Below, piece after piece: positions 11,642 to 23,043 of a stretch of DNA of 64,000 bases. The DNA comes from Apium graveolens. Its lineage: Eukaryota; Streptophyta; Magnoliopsida; Apiales; Apiaceae. The notes below the pieces were generated by a model that was not told where the DNA came from, did no database searches, and saw only the letters and a program-made list of their open reading frames with translations. A program made the translations under genes and the position numbers. Each line of letters opens with the position of its first letter. Position 1 is the stretch's first letter. The stretch lies in NCBI RefSeq assembly GCF_009905375.1, contig NC_133653.1:66499414-66563413 (forward strand), given 5' to 3'.

Positions 11642-12298
11642 GTGAGAAGATTGCTTAACACAAATTCATGCCTGTTAACAAGACTAATCCCAAGTTTAAA
11701 ATGATGGAAAATAAAATTAATACACAAAGCTTGAAGAATTATAACTTTTGTACAACATAAGATTTACAAGATTCAATGGTTACAAGTATCAGGTAAAGAC
11801 AATTTTTGTGTCTGCTTCTTCTCTAAGTAAATCCTTCAAGTGATCTAGAATTTCAAGTTCTTCTATGATAGGTGTTCCACTTAGAGCTTCTACAAGTTTT
11901 TATCTTGCTACCTTGGGATAACCACTGTCTAGAAAATCTATTCCGAACCTTGAGAATCCACCAGCTTTAATGTTTAGAAATTTCCCATCTTTAGAGATTC
12001 TACTCATTCTTTTGGCCTTTATCTCTTCTGATGTTTTTATATACATCTTTATTTCTTCATCATACTTCTTCCTTCTCTCTTCAGCTTCAGCCTCATCTCT
12101 TTTCTTTGTTTCCTCCCTTCCAATCAACCATTCAGCTAGAACTGATCTTCATGACCTTGTAGCAGTATCCTTGTCCTTTACCAAGCTTATTATTCTCTTA
12201 ATTTCTGTGGTTGAAAGAGAGTCCATTAATTTGCTTCCAAGAAAGGTGAAGGAACCATCTTCATAGAAAATTATAACTTTCCTAATAGATATAATCCA
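11642..12298 (-). pseudogene. C-terminal end of ORF2 of X, copy A (truncated duplicate)
   Basis: Duplicate of 14743-15399. Minus-strand translation includes an acidic/basic coiled segment (EETKKRDEAEAEERRKKYDE) and ends KAGGFSRFGIDFLDSGYPKVAR at 11900. It stops at the duplication joint, so the upstream part of the protein is missing here. About 260 bp between the stop and the polypurine tract is 3' untranslated sequence. Confidence 0.85.
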
Positions 12299-12760
12299 TT
12301 GTTCACTTGATATCATAACCATTTTCACCTGATGATCATTATTCTCAGTTTTGTCATTGTGACTTGCTGAGCTAGTTAACTCATTTGTGCGATGTTGTTT
12401 ATGTTCTTTTCCAATTAAGAAGGAACCAGTTGGTAGCGAGGATCCCCAGTCCAGCGCGAGAGCTAGGGGTTCAGGTTGATCGAGTTAAGCTAGTAGACAT
12501 CTTTTGAGATAATTTAAGTTTGTAAAAGTTTGTAATAATGCTTAATACTCAGTTCTGAGTTTGAATAGTTGGGATTTGGACGGTTTGTAATATATGTGTG
12601 TGTTTCACTTGTGTGCATACTTTAACCTGTTGCGGTCCATGGTAGTTGATAAGTAGGGTCACTGGATATTATTATTATCTTTATTATTGTTATAAGCAGG
12701 TTATAAATAAGGTGTGTGTGTGGACCCCAAACTTCAGACCCGGGTTTGGAGGGTGCCACA
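12299..12760 (+). repeat. Gypsy-type LTR tail, duplicated copy
   Basis: Duplicate of 9188-9652, ending GGGTGCCACA with the (GT)n run shorter than in copy A. Non-coding. Confidence 0.88.
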
Positions 12761-13325
12761 TTAAATATGAGACAATGAAGATGGTTAGAACTGATTATGG
12801 ATTACGATTGCTCCACTAACTATCATCCGGGCAAAGCCAATGTAGTAGCAGATGCTTTGAGCAGAAATGAAAGATTGAATGCAATTAGGATTGTTGAGGA
12901 GTTAGCAAAAGAGTTGGAAAAGCTGGAAATTGATGTTCGAGTGCCAGAAAGTAATAAGGAGCAATTTTATGAAATCACTTTTCAGCCAAAATTGATGGAA
13001 AGAATTAGGAAGTGTCAAGAAGAGGTTATGAATCGCGAATTGGATAGTTTGACTGGGGAAGAAGTTTGTACTCAAAAGGATAACAAAGGTATGTTTAGGT
13101 TTTCCTCGAGAATATGGATCCCCAATACGACTGAACTGAAGAATAAAATTTTGCGAGAAGCCCATAATTCTAGGTTTTCTATTCACCCTGGGAGTACCAA
13201 GATGTATTAGGATTTGAAGTAGAATTTCTGGTGGCCAGACATGAAGAAGAAAATAACAGATTGGGTTAGTAAATGCCACACGGAACATCAAAGACCAAGT
13301 GGATTGCTACAACCCTTAGAAATTC
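12761..13325 (+). pseudogene. Tekay-like gypsy RNase H end and integrase start, copy B
   Basis: Duplicate of 9653-10217. Here the frame from 12797 is open longer (137 codons), covering NYHPGKANVVADALSRNE, KEQFYEITFQPKLMERIRKC and ILREAHNSRFSIHPGSTKMY, since codon 9965 (TAA in copy A) is CAA here. It stops at TAG 13208-13210 and is then cut by the LTR of X. The integrase HHCC knuckle is incomplete and there is no start codon of its own. Confidence 0.9.
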
Positions 13326-14725
13326 TGTTAGGAAATGAATAACACACATGGGGGGGTGAATGTGTTTTACTGTTTTTGAGCTTTTCTTGAATCTTATATG
13401 GTTTAACAAAGTAAATTAAATCTTCTAGGAAAAATGTGTTCATGCAAAAATTAAACTTGCAGAAAATAAAGAACACAAATCTTTAAAACTCACTTTATTT
13501 ATATTAAAATTAAGAATGTTTTGCTACAAAATTTCTAGGCTCTTTGTTGATAAAGAGCTTAGCTTCTACTTGAGAGAGTTACAAGATTTTCTATCGCAAA
13601 TTGTTACTACTGACTAAAGGACCAGTATTAACTTTATAATTCAGTTAACTGCTGGTTTACACAGTGTACAATAAGACATACTATTAACTTTACTGAACTG
13701 TCACTTGTGATTTCCATTTATAGAAAAGTATATCTTCTATTTCTGGCTTAGCATATCTTAGCATTCCGTGTTTACTTTGATCTTCGCTCTATCAGTTAAT
13801 CTTCACCATTGATCTTGCACATCTTTCAAGCTGCTGTTTGTAGACTTGTCAATCCAGCTGTTTGGATTGTTTGTTGATTGTTGATCTTGGATATTAAACT
13901 GATCAGCAGTTTTGTACTTTGAGATTTTACCTCGAGATCTTCAGTTTAGGTCTATAGAAAACTTGACATCTCGATAAGTATATTGGCTTATCGAGATCTC
14001 TAGTACTCTATATTTAATTTGGCTTGTAGAGGTCTCCAGTTCTCTATAAAAGAATTTTGACTTGTCGAGATCTCTAGTCTTCATATCTTCACTTTGACTT
14101 ATCGATATCTCTGAGTTCTCTAGTGACTTCTTGACTTGTCGATATCTCAGAGTTCTCTAGTCAAATTTGACATGTCAATATCTCAGAGTTCTCTAGTGAA
14201 TTTTGACTTAAAATATATCTCTGAGTTCTCTAGTGGAATTTGACTTATCGATAACTCAGAGTTCTCTAATGAATGTTGACTTGTCAATAACTCTGAGTTC
14301 TCTAGTGAAGAAATGACTTGTCGATATTTCCAATCTTCATGTCTTCAATTTGGCTTGTCGATATCTCTGAGTTCTCTATAAGCTTTCTGAGTTCTCTATA
14401 AGTCATTCTGGAGTTCTCGAATGACTGCTCTATAACACTAAATATGTAACTTGTAGAGATCTTGTCTTAAAATATTTGTCCTAAAACAGATATATTCAAC
14501 TCCAAGCTTCTTCATAATTCTTCTGAGGCATGATCTTCATGATCTTCTTCCAGATAGAATTCTTAGGCTTGACACTATTTATAAAAAAGACTCTAGTCTG
14601 CTCCTTTGATATTTTTGCAGACTTTTAGTGTTACAAGTACAAAATGCAAATTAAGAGAACAATACATCTTACTTAGGGTTGAAAAAATATCTCAGTCTTG
14701 TTAAAGTACAAGCATGTCTTATACA
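13326..14725 (-). repeat. 3' LTR of SIRE-like Copia element X, copy B
   Basis: 1400 bp, same ends as 10218-11624 (TGTTAGGAAATG...TTATACA), polypurine tract on its 5' side (14726-14742, minus strand). The motif cluster at about 13930-14445 and the TATA-like box near 13722 are preserved. Confidence 0.88.
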
Positions 14726-15000
14726 ACTATCTCCCCCAATTTGTGAGAAGATTGCTTAACACAAATTCATGCTTGTTAACAAGACTAACCCCAAGTTTAA
14801 AATGATGGAAAATAAAATTAATACACAAAGCTTGAAGAATTATAACTTTTGTACAACATAAGATTTACAAGATTCAGTGGTTACAAGTATCAGGTAAAGA
14901 CAATTTTTGTGTCTGCTTCTTCTCTAAGTAAATCCTTCAAGTGATCTAGAATTTCAAGTTCTTCTATGATAGGTGTTCCACTTAGAGCTTTTACTAGTTT

Positions 15001-18000
15001 TTATCTTGCTACCTTGGGATAACCACTATCTAGAAAAGCTATTCTGAACCTTGAGAATCCACCAGCTTTAATGTTTAAAAATTTCCCATCTTTAGAGATT
15101 CTACTCATTCTTTTGGCCTTTATCTCTTCTGATGTTTTAATATACATCTCTATTTCTTCATCATACTTCCTCCTTCTCTCTTCAGCTTCAGCCTCATCTC
15201 TTTTCTTTGTTTCCTCCATTCCAATCAACCATTCAGCTAGAACTGATCTTCATGACCTTGTAGCAGTATCCTTGTCCTTCACCAAGCTTATTATTCTCTT
15301 AATTTCCGTGGTTGAAAGAGAGTCCATTAATTTGCTACCAAGAAAGGTGAAGGACCCATCTTCATAGAAAATTATAACTTCCCTAATAGATACAATCCAG
15401 ACTTTGACTATTTCCTCAGCAAGTTGTTGAAAATGGTCTTCATCTGAGATGCACCAATTGAGAGGTAGAAAGTCAGATTGCTTGAAACAGTTCCAGATAG
15501 CCCTTTCAGTGACTTCTCCTTTCTTGATGAGTTTGGCTTTCTTAGACTTTCTTCCAACAAATTTAAGATTGACTTTAAGTGAAGGCTTGGTTAAGGGTAG
15601 GGTTATGATTTTCTTGAGATTTGTTTGGCTTGTGGTGATTGGAATTTTTAGAAAAGTGTTGGCTGTTTGTTTGTACAAAAACTTTGGCTTTGAGGTTTGG
15701 GGTGGTTTAATGTTTGAGATAGTTAATGTTTTAGGTTGAGCTGAGGTTTGAGCTAGTTGTGTTTGGATTTTTAGGGTTTGGTGTGTTTCTGAGCTATCAT
15801 GAGCCTTTTTAGTTCTCTTCTCACTTCCCTTTTTCTTCTCATCATTTTTCTTCTCCTCCTGCTTCTTGTCCTTGCTGCCAGTTGCCTTTGATTGACTTGG
15901 ATTTGAGCCAGAAGGTTTTTGATCATCTTTCTGCTAATCATCATCCTCATCTTTCCTTAGATTGTACTTATTAGTTGGCAACATGTTGTCATAAACTCTC
16001 AGGTATCTTTCCAAGAATTTTATCATCTTAACATCTTCATATTTCTTGCTCTTCTTGATCTTCAAATCTGATTGTAGAGTCATAAGTAGCCTTAAATTTG
16101 ATCTGACACAATGCTTAGGAATACAGAGATGCTTGTCTTGCTTGGTGAATGGGCAGACATAAACAATTCCCTTATTTGGAGATAGATAAGCTTCTGGAAA
16201 AGCTGCTACCTGTGCCTTTTTAAGCTCATGTAAAAGTTGAGTGTCTTCAAGAATTACTTGGTGGACTTTATCAATCATAACATCTAATTTATATGCCCTC
16301 AATGCCTGAAGGCATTCCAAAGTAACCTGAAGACATCTGTCTACCCCACCATCAGTGATGTTCATCACAATTCTCTTCTCTAGAAAGTTGTCAATCTTCA
16401 CCACCACTGCTCTTAAAAAATTTATATTCTTGCCTAAAGGTTTCTTGCAACCCATGTAGTTTTGTTGAAGAGACACTCTTAGTGCTGCTAGAAGATCATT
16501 GAATTCCTGATCTTGATGAGGTCCTTCTACAGCTCTCAATAGTCTTTCTTTACCAACATCAACTTGAGTATGTGAGCTTTGTCCCTCCTGAACAGACTTT
16601 TGAGATTGTGTAGCATCCTTGGATTGTGCAATCCTAGCCTCAATCTCCCCTTTAGTCTTGGAAATAGGCATGAGAAGAGGAGATGAAATTTATGGTCTAA
16701 TCTATTCAGGTAAGGCATGCAGTGCAATGTTGAACTTCCCCATGATGGCACCCAAGGAAACTGAGTTTTGCATTTGAAGATGCCTGTGAGAGTCCATCGG
16801 GGTCCGGATGTCAGTCTGTTGACTCTTGACTAGAGAAGTTAAGGTCTGGACTTGGGCTGTGAGAGAAGAGTTGGAGTCTTGCAATGTTGTGACTTGACCT
16901 TGTAGAGATTGAATCTGTAGATTTGTTGAAGTGGATGCAGGTTGATGGGAGCTTGATGTAGAGATAATAGTAGATGACCCACATGTAGCTTGCACAAATT
17001 TCTGAATTTCATCGAGGACCAAAGGAGAAGGAGTGTATCTTACAATGTGCATCTGATCCAACTTCAACCTTGTGTCATTAGAGTTGTTGATATGATTTTG
17101 AACTTGATTGTGCAAGGCAACAAATGAGTCCTTGAGTTGTATCATGCTTTTATCTACACCACTGAGATCATATCTGGACATTTGATCTGAGAAGTGTTTG
17201 AATTGATTTTTTATCTCAGTTTGAGAGAGAATGATTTCATCCATCTCTTCCCTTACTATCTTTCTGATCCTATCTTCATGACCAGTCAATTTGACTTCAA
17301 GAGCTTTACCAAAAAGGTGAAAAGCCTTGAGTTGAGCTTTTTGCACTTCTGTGACTGCATCATATACTTCTTGTGGAGTCAAGGCCTTTGCATTGCTTCC
17401 AAGGATAGTGACATACTCTTCCCTGAATCTGGCCAAGACTTGATCCATCTCCATCACAAAATCTTGAGATAGCCATGCATCCACATTGCCATCCTGTTAT
17501 TCATCATTTACAATCTTCTCCTTCTGTTTCTCCACATCTTCATTATAGGTGAGCATGATGGCTTGCTAGTCCTGATTGCTCATATCAGAAGTGAGTAGAT
17601 GTTGAGAGATGTTTGCCAGTCCAGAAATCTGCTCCACTAAGAGATCATCTACAGATGTGGGTTGAGAGACAGATTCTTGCAGCCAGTTGGTGAGAATGTG
17701 AAGTTGTTGAGGTTGTGAGGTTGATGTCTCAGAAACACCTGTGACTGAAGTCACAGTTTGACTCACAGATTGCTCTGTGGTTTTGACAGTGTGTTGTCCT
17801 CCACTTGTAGTGGGAACCTCCAATTGAATTGGAGGGGATTTGACTGGGTTACCGTCATGTACACCAGCCTCAAACCCTTGTGTGTCTTGCAACACACTGG
17901 CACTTGAATGTGCTATACTTGCCTCCCCTATGATAGTATCATGGGTAATTGTACTCCTAGCTTCAACTGCCAAGGAAATTTCTGCTAGGGTTGTGAGGGG

Positions 18001-18575
18001 AGTTGTCCCTACATGATAAACCTCCAATTGAATTGGAGAGGATTTAGATAGCTCCCCCTCAGGAGTACTACCCTCAAACCTTGCAGTTAGTGAAGACTGT
18101 TTTGCACATGAAGGTGCATTAGAAACATCCATAGGGTCTTCAGTAAAATCTGATGAAACCCTCATGGTTTTGATGGTGTCATCAAGGTCTACCCCAGCAT
18201 GTAGCCTCTAACCATCTAAATGTAGTGTTTGGGTGGTGAGCAAAGCTTCTTGAGCTAAGTCACTTGATTTTTATTGCACTTGAGAAGTGGATTCAAGTGG
18301 AATTGGAATAGAAGAAATTTTAGTCATAAGAATTTTTTGCTCAGTTGTGAGTGTTGGCAGCTCCCCTTGAATGAATGAGGGAGCTTCAAGAGATGTGGCA
18401 TCACAGTGTGTGCCTTCCTTATTTCTCCTACCATATACTTGAATTGTTTCTTGTGGAGGTTGTGCAGACTCACTACTGGTTGCTTTTACAACTGCATCCT
18501 GTTGGGAGGATACAGAGAAGGCTAGAGTGGTCAGCTCAGTTTGCTTACTCCTTTTGGATCTTTTGACCAGAGGTG
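15001..18575 (-). pseudogene. ORF2 of SIRE-like element X, middle and C-terminal part
   Basis: A single minus-strand frame runs from 18575 to 15001, broken only by in-frame stops (near 17563, 17497, 16672, 15931, 15247). It is the downstream part of a large extra ORF lying between pol and the 3' LTR; the N-terminal part is at 38484-39570 across the Athila insertion. Visible features: Ser/Thr-rich low-complexity region (about 17566-18400), a predicted helical section with heptad-like QLKDSFVALHNQVQNHINNS and LQGQVTTLQDSNSSLTAQVQTL, a central globular part (15950-16670), a Lys/Glu-rich linker, then FYEDGSFTFLGSKLMDSLS and a final charged coil ending PKVAR. No membrane segment or catalytic motif was recognised. 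The family is shared with ORF2 of Y and Z; function unknown. Confidence 0.8.
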
Positions 18576-18580
18576 ACTCT
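18576..18580. repeat. Target site duplication ACTCT (left) of Athila-like element
   Basis: ACTCT precedes the LTR start TGTTAG and recurs at 38479-38483. Confidence 0.9.
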
Positions 18581-19618
18581 TGTTAGTCGATAAACACGCG
18601 CTAAAATTCACGCAAGTATACGCATTCACAAGTAGTATAAGATATAAATCGGATTCGTTCCCATAGAGACTGGTTTAGGTTAACTCTGTAATTTATGCAC
18701 TTATGCAACAATGATATGGCTATTATTCAATTCTAAGACGATTAACAATTTGGGATTATTTTATAACTAAGATTTAAACTAACAATTATAACTAAGAAAG
18801 TAGGAAAGTTGAATTAATATATATGAGACAAACATGGAATTCTAACTTTATTAAATACTTCATTCAATAGCCTTTTCATTCTTAACCTTAGCATGTAATG
18901 GTGATGACACTAATCAGATAACACGAAACTGATAAACGCCAACTTTCGTTGCACGAATACCATATTACCAGACATGCACAAAAGAGATAGAAGCTGAATA
19001 GACACCAAATATATTGAGACCCTATATGTCTATGGAATTGGACAACATAACGGTTTAATGCACAAGTTATCTATCGTGATTACATAGGGCAAATAAGATT
19101 GTTAAAATTACCTACGAATCATGCATAACAATAACACATGAACCTATGCTAGTATAGCAAGTTCTAAACCCTTAAATTCACTTTCGCTTAATTAAGAATT
19201 AACAAGCTATCTTATAAGTTCACGACACTCATAAGACGAATAAGCACAACCAATACTATGTTATCATACAATCACCACACTCTAAGGCATCGAAGCAATT
19301 TAGCTAAAGAAATCCATAAGTAAATCCGCTAGAACCCCACGGTAACGATTAGCCCATAATCGGACTCATCATCAACGTGGGTTCCGATGAAAGCATGGTA
19401 TAATAAATGTAGTCTTTATAAATGAATAATAAACAAAGTATAAAACAAGAGTATAGGTTCAAGAATAAGAAAACTAGCATCCAACGTTACAACTTAAACA
19501 AAGAATCACAAGTTAAAACTAGGTCTTCTTCACCTTGGTTGAAATGTGCTAAAATGACCTTCTTTTCTCCTTCTCCTTGCTCTCTGATGTGTCTCCCCTG
19601 AAAAACGAACTTAATTAT

Positions 19619-19627
19619 GTATATATA
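19619..19627 (-). promoter_or_regulatory. LTR TATA box (Athila-like)
   Basis: Minus-strand CTATATATA, conserved in the other LTR at about 38062-38072 and positioned just downstream of the CpG-dense array. Confidence 0.65.
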
Positions 19628-19696
19628 GCAGCCCCATGCAGAGTAGAAGTCTTCTGGATCAAAAGCCCATTAGAATAAGGATTCTTTGAATTCGAC

Positions 19697-19770
19697 CTGG
19701 CGCGGGCGCGCTGAGTTTCTGGACTTTGGGCGCGACCGCGCGCTATCACAGCGCGGGCGCGCTGACTCCC
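19697..19770 (-). repeat. CpG-dense array in Athila-like LTR (3' copy)
   Basis: Alternating half-units of the type GCGCGGGCGCGCTGA and GGGCGCGACCGCGCGCT separated by TTTCTGGACTTT and ATCACA, in otherwise AT-rich DNA, about 70-150 bp upstream of the TATA box. The partner LTR (38143-38240) has one additional half-unit, which accounts for the 21 bp LTR length difference. Confidence 0.85.
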
Positions 19771-20013
19771 TGCATTAACTTCTGATTTCTTCATTTTCTT
19801 GCTCAATTGAGCCAGCTTTCCAAGAGCTTTTATTCCAACACCACCTTAACACCAAATTAGCACCAAAATAATGCTAATTCATCTGATTACCTAGATAATG
19901 CCTGAAAATGCAAAAACACTAGAAAACACATTAAAATACCAATAACTTGAGTACAATTACACCAATTCAAAGCTTTACGTTACGTAATAAAGTGTCATAA
20001 ATGCCACTCAACA

Positions 20014-20026
20014 TACCCCCAAACTT
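20014..20026 (-). other. Polypurine tract (Athila-like)
   Basis: Minus-strand AAGTTTGGGGGTA immediately 5' of the 3' LTR, the plus-strand primer site. Confidence 0.85.
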
Positions 20027-21224
20027 GAATCGATGCTTGTCCTCAAGCATAAACAGACTCAAAGAACAAGAAATAAAAATGCATGAATGCAACTAAATGA
20101 ATGCAACGATCCCCAATAGAATAACTAAACCGATCAACAAGCAACATCTCAACACATACAGTTACTCGCATAAAGATCAATTAAATCTCACAAATTAATC
20201 TATAAACCAGAGACGTGCGTGTGTGCAACTGCTTACAGACATACTATCGCCACTAGATCAAGAATCATGACTCCCACTCATTAAGGCTATTGCAAGGTTA
20301 TAAATAGAATAAAAGCTAGACTCAAGATAACTTTTAACACTTCAATTCTTATAGTGGAGTTTTACATGGATTCATACTTTAATTCCCAACAAAACAACAA
20401 AACTATGTTTATTTGACTGTGCAATGAGTGAGGTCCATAAAAGACTTATACAATAGTACCCATGTAACGAGCGTTAGGTTAGCGGATCCCAGACTATGAA
20501 AAACCTTAGGTCACTAGGCACAAAGTCCCCTAAGAACTTTATAACTCGAGTATAAAGAGCCCACACATGATCAATTATACATAACACATACTTTTTTTCT
20601 TCTTTTTTTTTCTTTTTTTTTCAACAATTTCTGATTGAGTGCGTTTCGCTCCATCTCATTCAACCCTAGACTACTCATAAAAATATGAGCCAACTACTAG
20701 CCATTTGACACCTAGCTAATACAACTAGCAATGAAATCAAATTTTCTCCAATTTCTAAAAATCCATGTCTTTTATTATTAAGAGAATATCCTAAATTCTA
20801 AATATAAATGAGAGATTAAACCTCGACAAATAAACAAACCATGACCATGATATAGCACTTTAGCAACCTATAAGACTTGGAGAAATACAATTGCCTCTAG
20901 CATGCAAATCAACTCAATAAGACTTAACATCACTAAATACGACATCACTACACTAGCATCAATATCACAAGTCAATCGGAAAAATTATCTAAGGGATCAT
21001 GTTATTATGCAAATGTATGAAACTACATGAACAAATTATCACAAACACTACCAAAAATAAATAAAAAAGACTACTATATGGCAAATTATGCAACTATATG
21101 AACTAAACTATCATGAATATGCAAACTATATGCGACTCACACAAACAAATTCTTTCAACTACTACCCCCAAACTTAAAATATTCACTATCCTCAATGAAG
21201 GTAATAGTATGGAATCAGGCATAC
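20027..21224 (-). other. Non-coding region between ORF3 and 3' LTR
   Basis: AT-rich, no credible coding frame. Holds a T-rich tract (20589-20626). On the minus strand it begins right after the ORF3 stop, with an AGTTTGGGGGTAG purine run near 21161-21173 that resembles the polypurine tract and may be a second or vestigial one. Confidence 0.6.
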
Positions 21225-22448
21225 CTACTCCAAATCAGGATCATCACCCTCAACGGGTGGTGTGTCAGGCGTGTCTGGAGGTGGATACATGACATCCTCA
21301 CCAAATATTAGCCACTGGATGTCAATACCGGTGGCTCTGAAAGCTATCCCAAGTGCCTGGGTGAGATCACGTGCAAACTGACTATGGATGTCGTGCATGG
21401 AATCCATCTTCCTCGCTAGACACCTATACTGCGTCATACTCAAACCAGCTCCAACCTCAGCTCCTGCCTCCTGCTACTGCGAAGGGCCAGCCTCCTCTCC
21501 CAACTGAGCTCTCCATGCCGCCTTCCTTGCCTGCTGCGACCCACCAGGAAAAGTCTGATCCGCTGGTCTACCACCTGGTAGATGATCATATGAATAACCA
21601 ATCCCCTTAGGATTGAGCTTGCCACCATACCACTCAGTCATGTTCAACAGCGTAGAAATGTCGATAAAAGCACTGGGAAGCTGTAGCTGCTCATGTGCGG
21701 GCCAATGAACACCAACTATCATGCACAACTTCGTCACAACGGACACATATGGTATAGAACCCGTAGTACCTCCTCTCAAGAAACTCAAAATCCCCTGATA
21801 TATAACCATCCCAAAATCATTGTAATCTCCCTGAAGAATACCCCAAAGTAGACAAGCACGCTCCACCGTAATCTCATGCATATGTGATGATGGCATGATG
21901 TTAGCACAAATAAATGAGTTCCAAGCCCGTGCAAACCTGTTCATGCACGACGTAGGGAATGTGGAGTAATCAGTTGTGCCCCTCTTGAACTTCCAGTGAG
22001 TCTCAGGCACACAAAGATTAGCAACGATCAGATCCAGATTAAAGTCCTCCGGAGTCTTATCATTCCAAGTGTCTTGACCGGGCTTCCTCGCGGGCTGCTC
22101 AATCATCCTCCTTATTGTATCCGCACTATACTCCACAGTCATCCCCCTGACCACCGTGACGCCACTCTTCTCCGCCTTCACATTAGTATAGAACTCTCGC
22201 ACAACACTCATGGGCACAGCATCGGGAGCCTCACAAAAAGGAACCCAACCCATCTCCAGAATCATCTCCAACAACTTACCATCCTTCCCTGATGGCAAAA
22301 AACCTCGCTCATTCGCAATAGGCTTCGAGAGAAGCCTCGTGTACTCCTCTTCAGCCTCGGAAGTAGAAAACCTTGGCCTCACACCACCCGCAGATGAAGA
22401 ATCGGAGGTTCTGCTGCTTACTTGAGTTCTTTGTGTTTTAGGTGCCAC
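21225..22448 (-). pseudogene. Athila ORF3, plant transposon protein domain, amber-interrupted
   Basis: Starts MAPKTQRTQVSSRTS at 22448 and runs about 408 codons to 21225, with one in-frame TAG (21471-21473) after residue 324. The N-terminal segment is Ser-rich; the middle (residues 60-260) has the pattern of the family annotated as putative plant transposon protein (Pfam PF20167 by memory): FCEAPDAVPMSVVREFYTN, VVRGMTVEYSADTIRRMI, ETHWKFKRGTTDYSTFPTSC, ACLLWGILQGDYNDFGMVIY. The C-terminal part after the stop is MTQYRCLARKMDSMHDIHSQ and an acidic tail. It occupies the place of the env-like ORF of Athila, but I see no signal peptide or convincing membrane span. A TATA box lies 97 bp upstream of the ATG. 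Role unknown. Confidence 0.85.
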
Positions 22449-22544
22449 TGGGATTGAATAAGAGAGAATAAAAGCTAAGTGTTTGAGAGATTTTTGTGTT
22501 TGAGAATTTGTGTTGTGGTGGAGAAGTTTGTGTATAAGTATATG

Positions 22545-22552
22545 TATTTATA
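22545..22552 (-). promoter_or_regulatory. TATA box upstream of ORF3
   Basis: Minus-strand TATAAATA, 97 bp before the ORF3 start codon. Confidence 0.55.
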
Positions 22553-22740
22553 AATGGTGAGATGAGAATTAGATAAGGAATAGAAGTGGGAATTAATTAT
22601 GGGAATCATGGGAATAATGGGTTTGATTTGGAGAGGGAAATTTGGGATGTGGAAGAGTAAAATTTGGTTTGAAATTGATTTTTTTAGCAAAAATCCCGTG
22701 TTTTTCTCTTCAAAACTGCCGGTTTTATTTTTCTAGGTCA

Positions 22741-22890
22741 GGACCCCGGCACGACCGCACGCTAGACCAGTGCGGGCACGCTCACCTTCTGCCAAATCGG
22801 TGCGGCCGTGTGCTAGATCAGGGTGGGCGCACTTACCTTCTGGAAAAACAGGGCGGCCGCGCGCCAGATCAACGCGAGCGTGCTTGGCTA
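22741..22890 (-). repeat. CpG-rich tandem array upstream of ORF3
   Basis: Three tandem units of about 50 bp, each made of a GGCACGACCGCACGCTAGA-like half and a CAGTGCGGGCACGCTCACCT-like half joined by a CTTCTG-containing spacer. The halves match those in the Athila LTR array (GCGCGACTGCGTGCTTGACC and GCGCGGGCGCACTGAGTTTC), so LTR and internal arrays share origin. Confidence 0.85.
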
Positions 22891-23043
22891 CTGAAGTTGG
22901 CCCTGAATTTTTTTTTTTTTCTGATTTTCTTTGTGTTTTTCTTCTTTCTTCTTGCTTCCTCTACCTACTAATGTACAACAAACTTGGGTTTCCTCCCAAG
23001 AAGCGCTTGTTTTACGTCATTAGCTTGATGTAGAAACTTGAGA

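Larger units (their letters stand above)
9188..12298. repeat. 3.1 kb tandem duplication, copy A
   Basis: Positions 9188-12298 repeat as 12299-15399 in direct tandem, with about 3.1 kb period and only scattered differences. Each unit holds, in the same order, a gypsy LTR tail, a Tekay RNase H/integrase scrap, a SIRE-like LTR and the C-terminal end of an ORF2. The junction 'gatataatccattgttcac' combines the unit end ('gatacaatcca', 15389-15399) with the unit start ('ataattcattgttcac', about 9179), sharing about 8 bp of homology. Confidence 0.92.
12299..15399. repeat. 3.1 kb tandem duplication, copy B
   Basis: Second unit, continuous with the rest of element X to the right, so copy B carries the original link between LTR and ORF2. 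Content: gypsy LTR tail 12299-12760, Tekay scrap 12761-13325, LTR of X 13326-14725, ORF2 end 14743-15399. Confidence 0.92.
18581..20013 (-). repeat. 3' LTR of Athila-like element
   Basis: Plus-strand TGTTAGTCGATAAACACGCG at one end, CACTCAACA at the other. Contains a minus-strand TATA box (19619-19627) and a CpG-dense array upstream of it (19697-19770). Non-coding; the open frame at 19615-19806 merely translates the array. Confidence 0.95.
22449..23040 (-). promoter_or_regulatory. Putative internal promoter region of ORF3
   Basis: Non-coding stretch between integrase and ORF3. On the sense (minus) strand it holds three units of a CpG-rich array (22741-22890), a TATA box (22545-22552) and then ORF3. 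This copies the order array-TATA seen in the LTRs of the same element. A poly-A/T run (22907-22920) lies on the upstream side. Confidence 0.6.
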
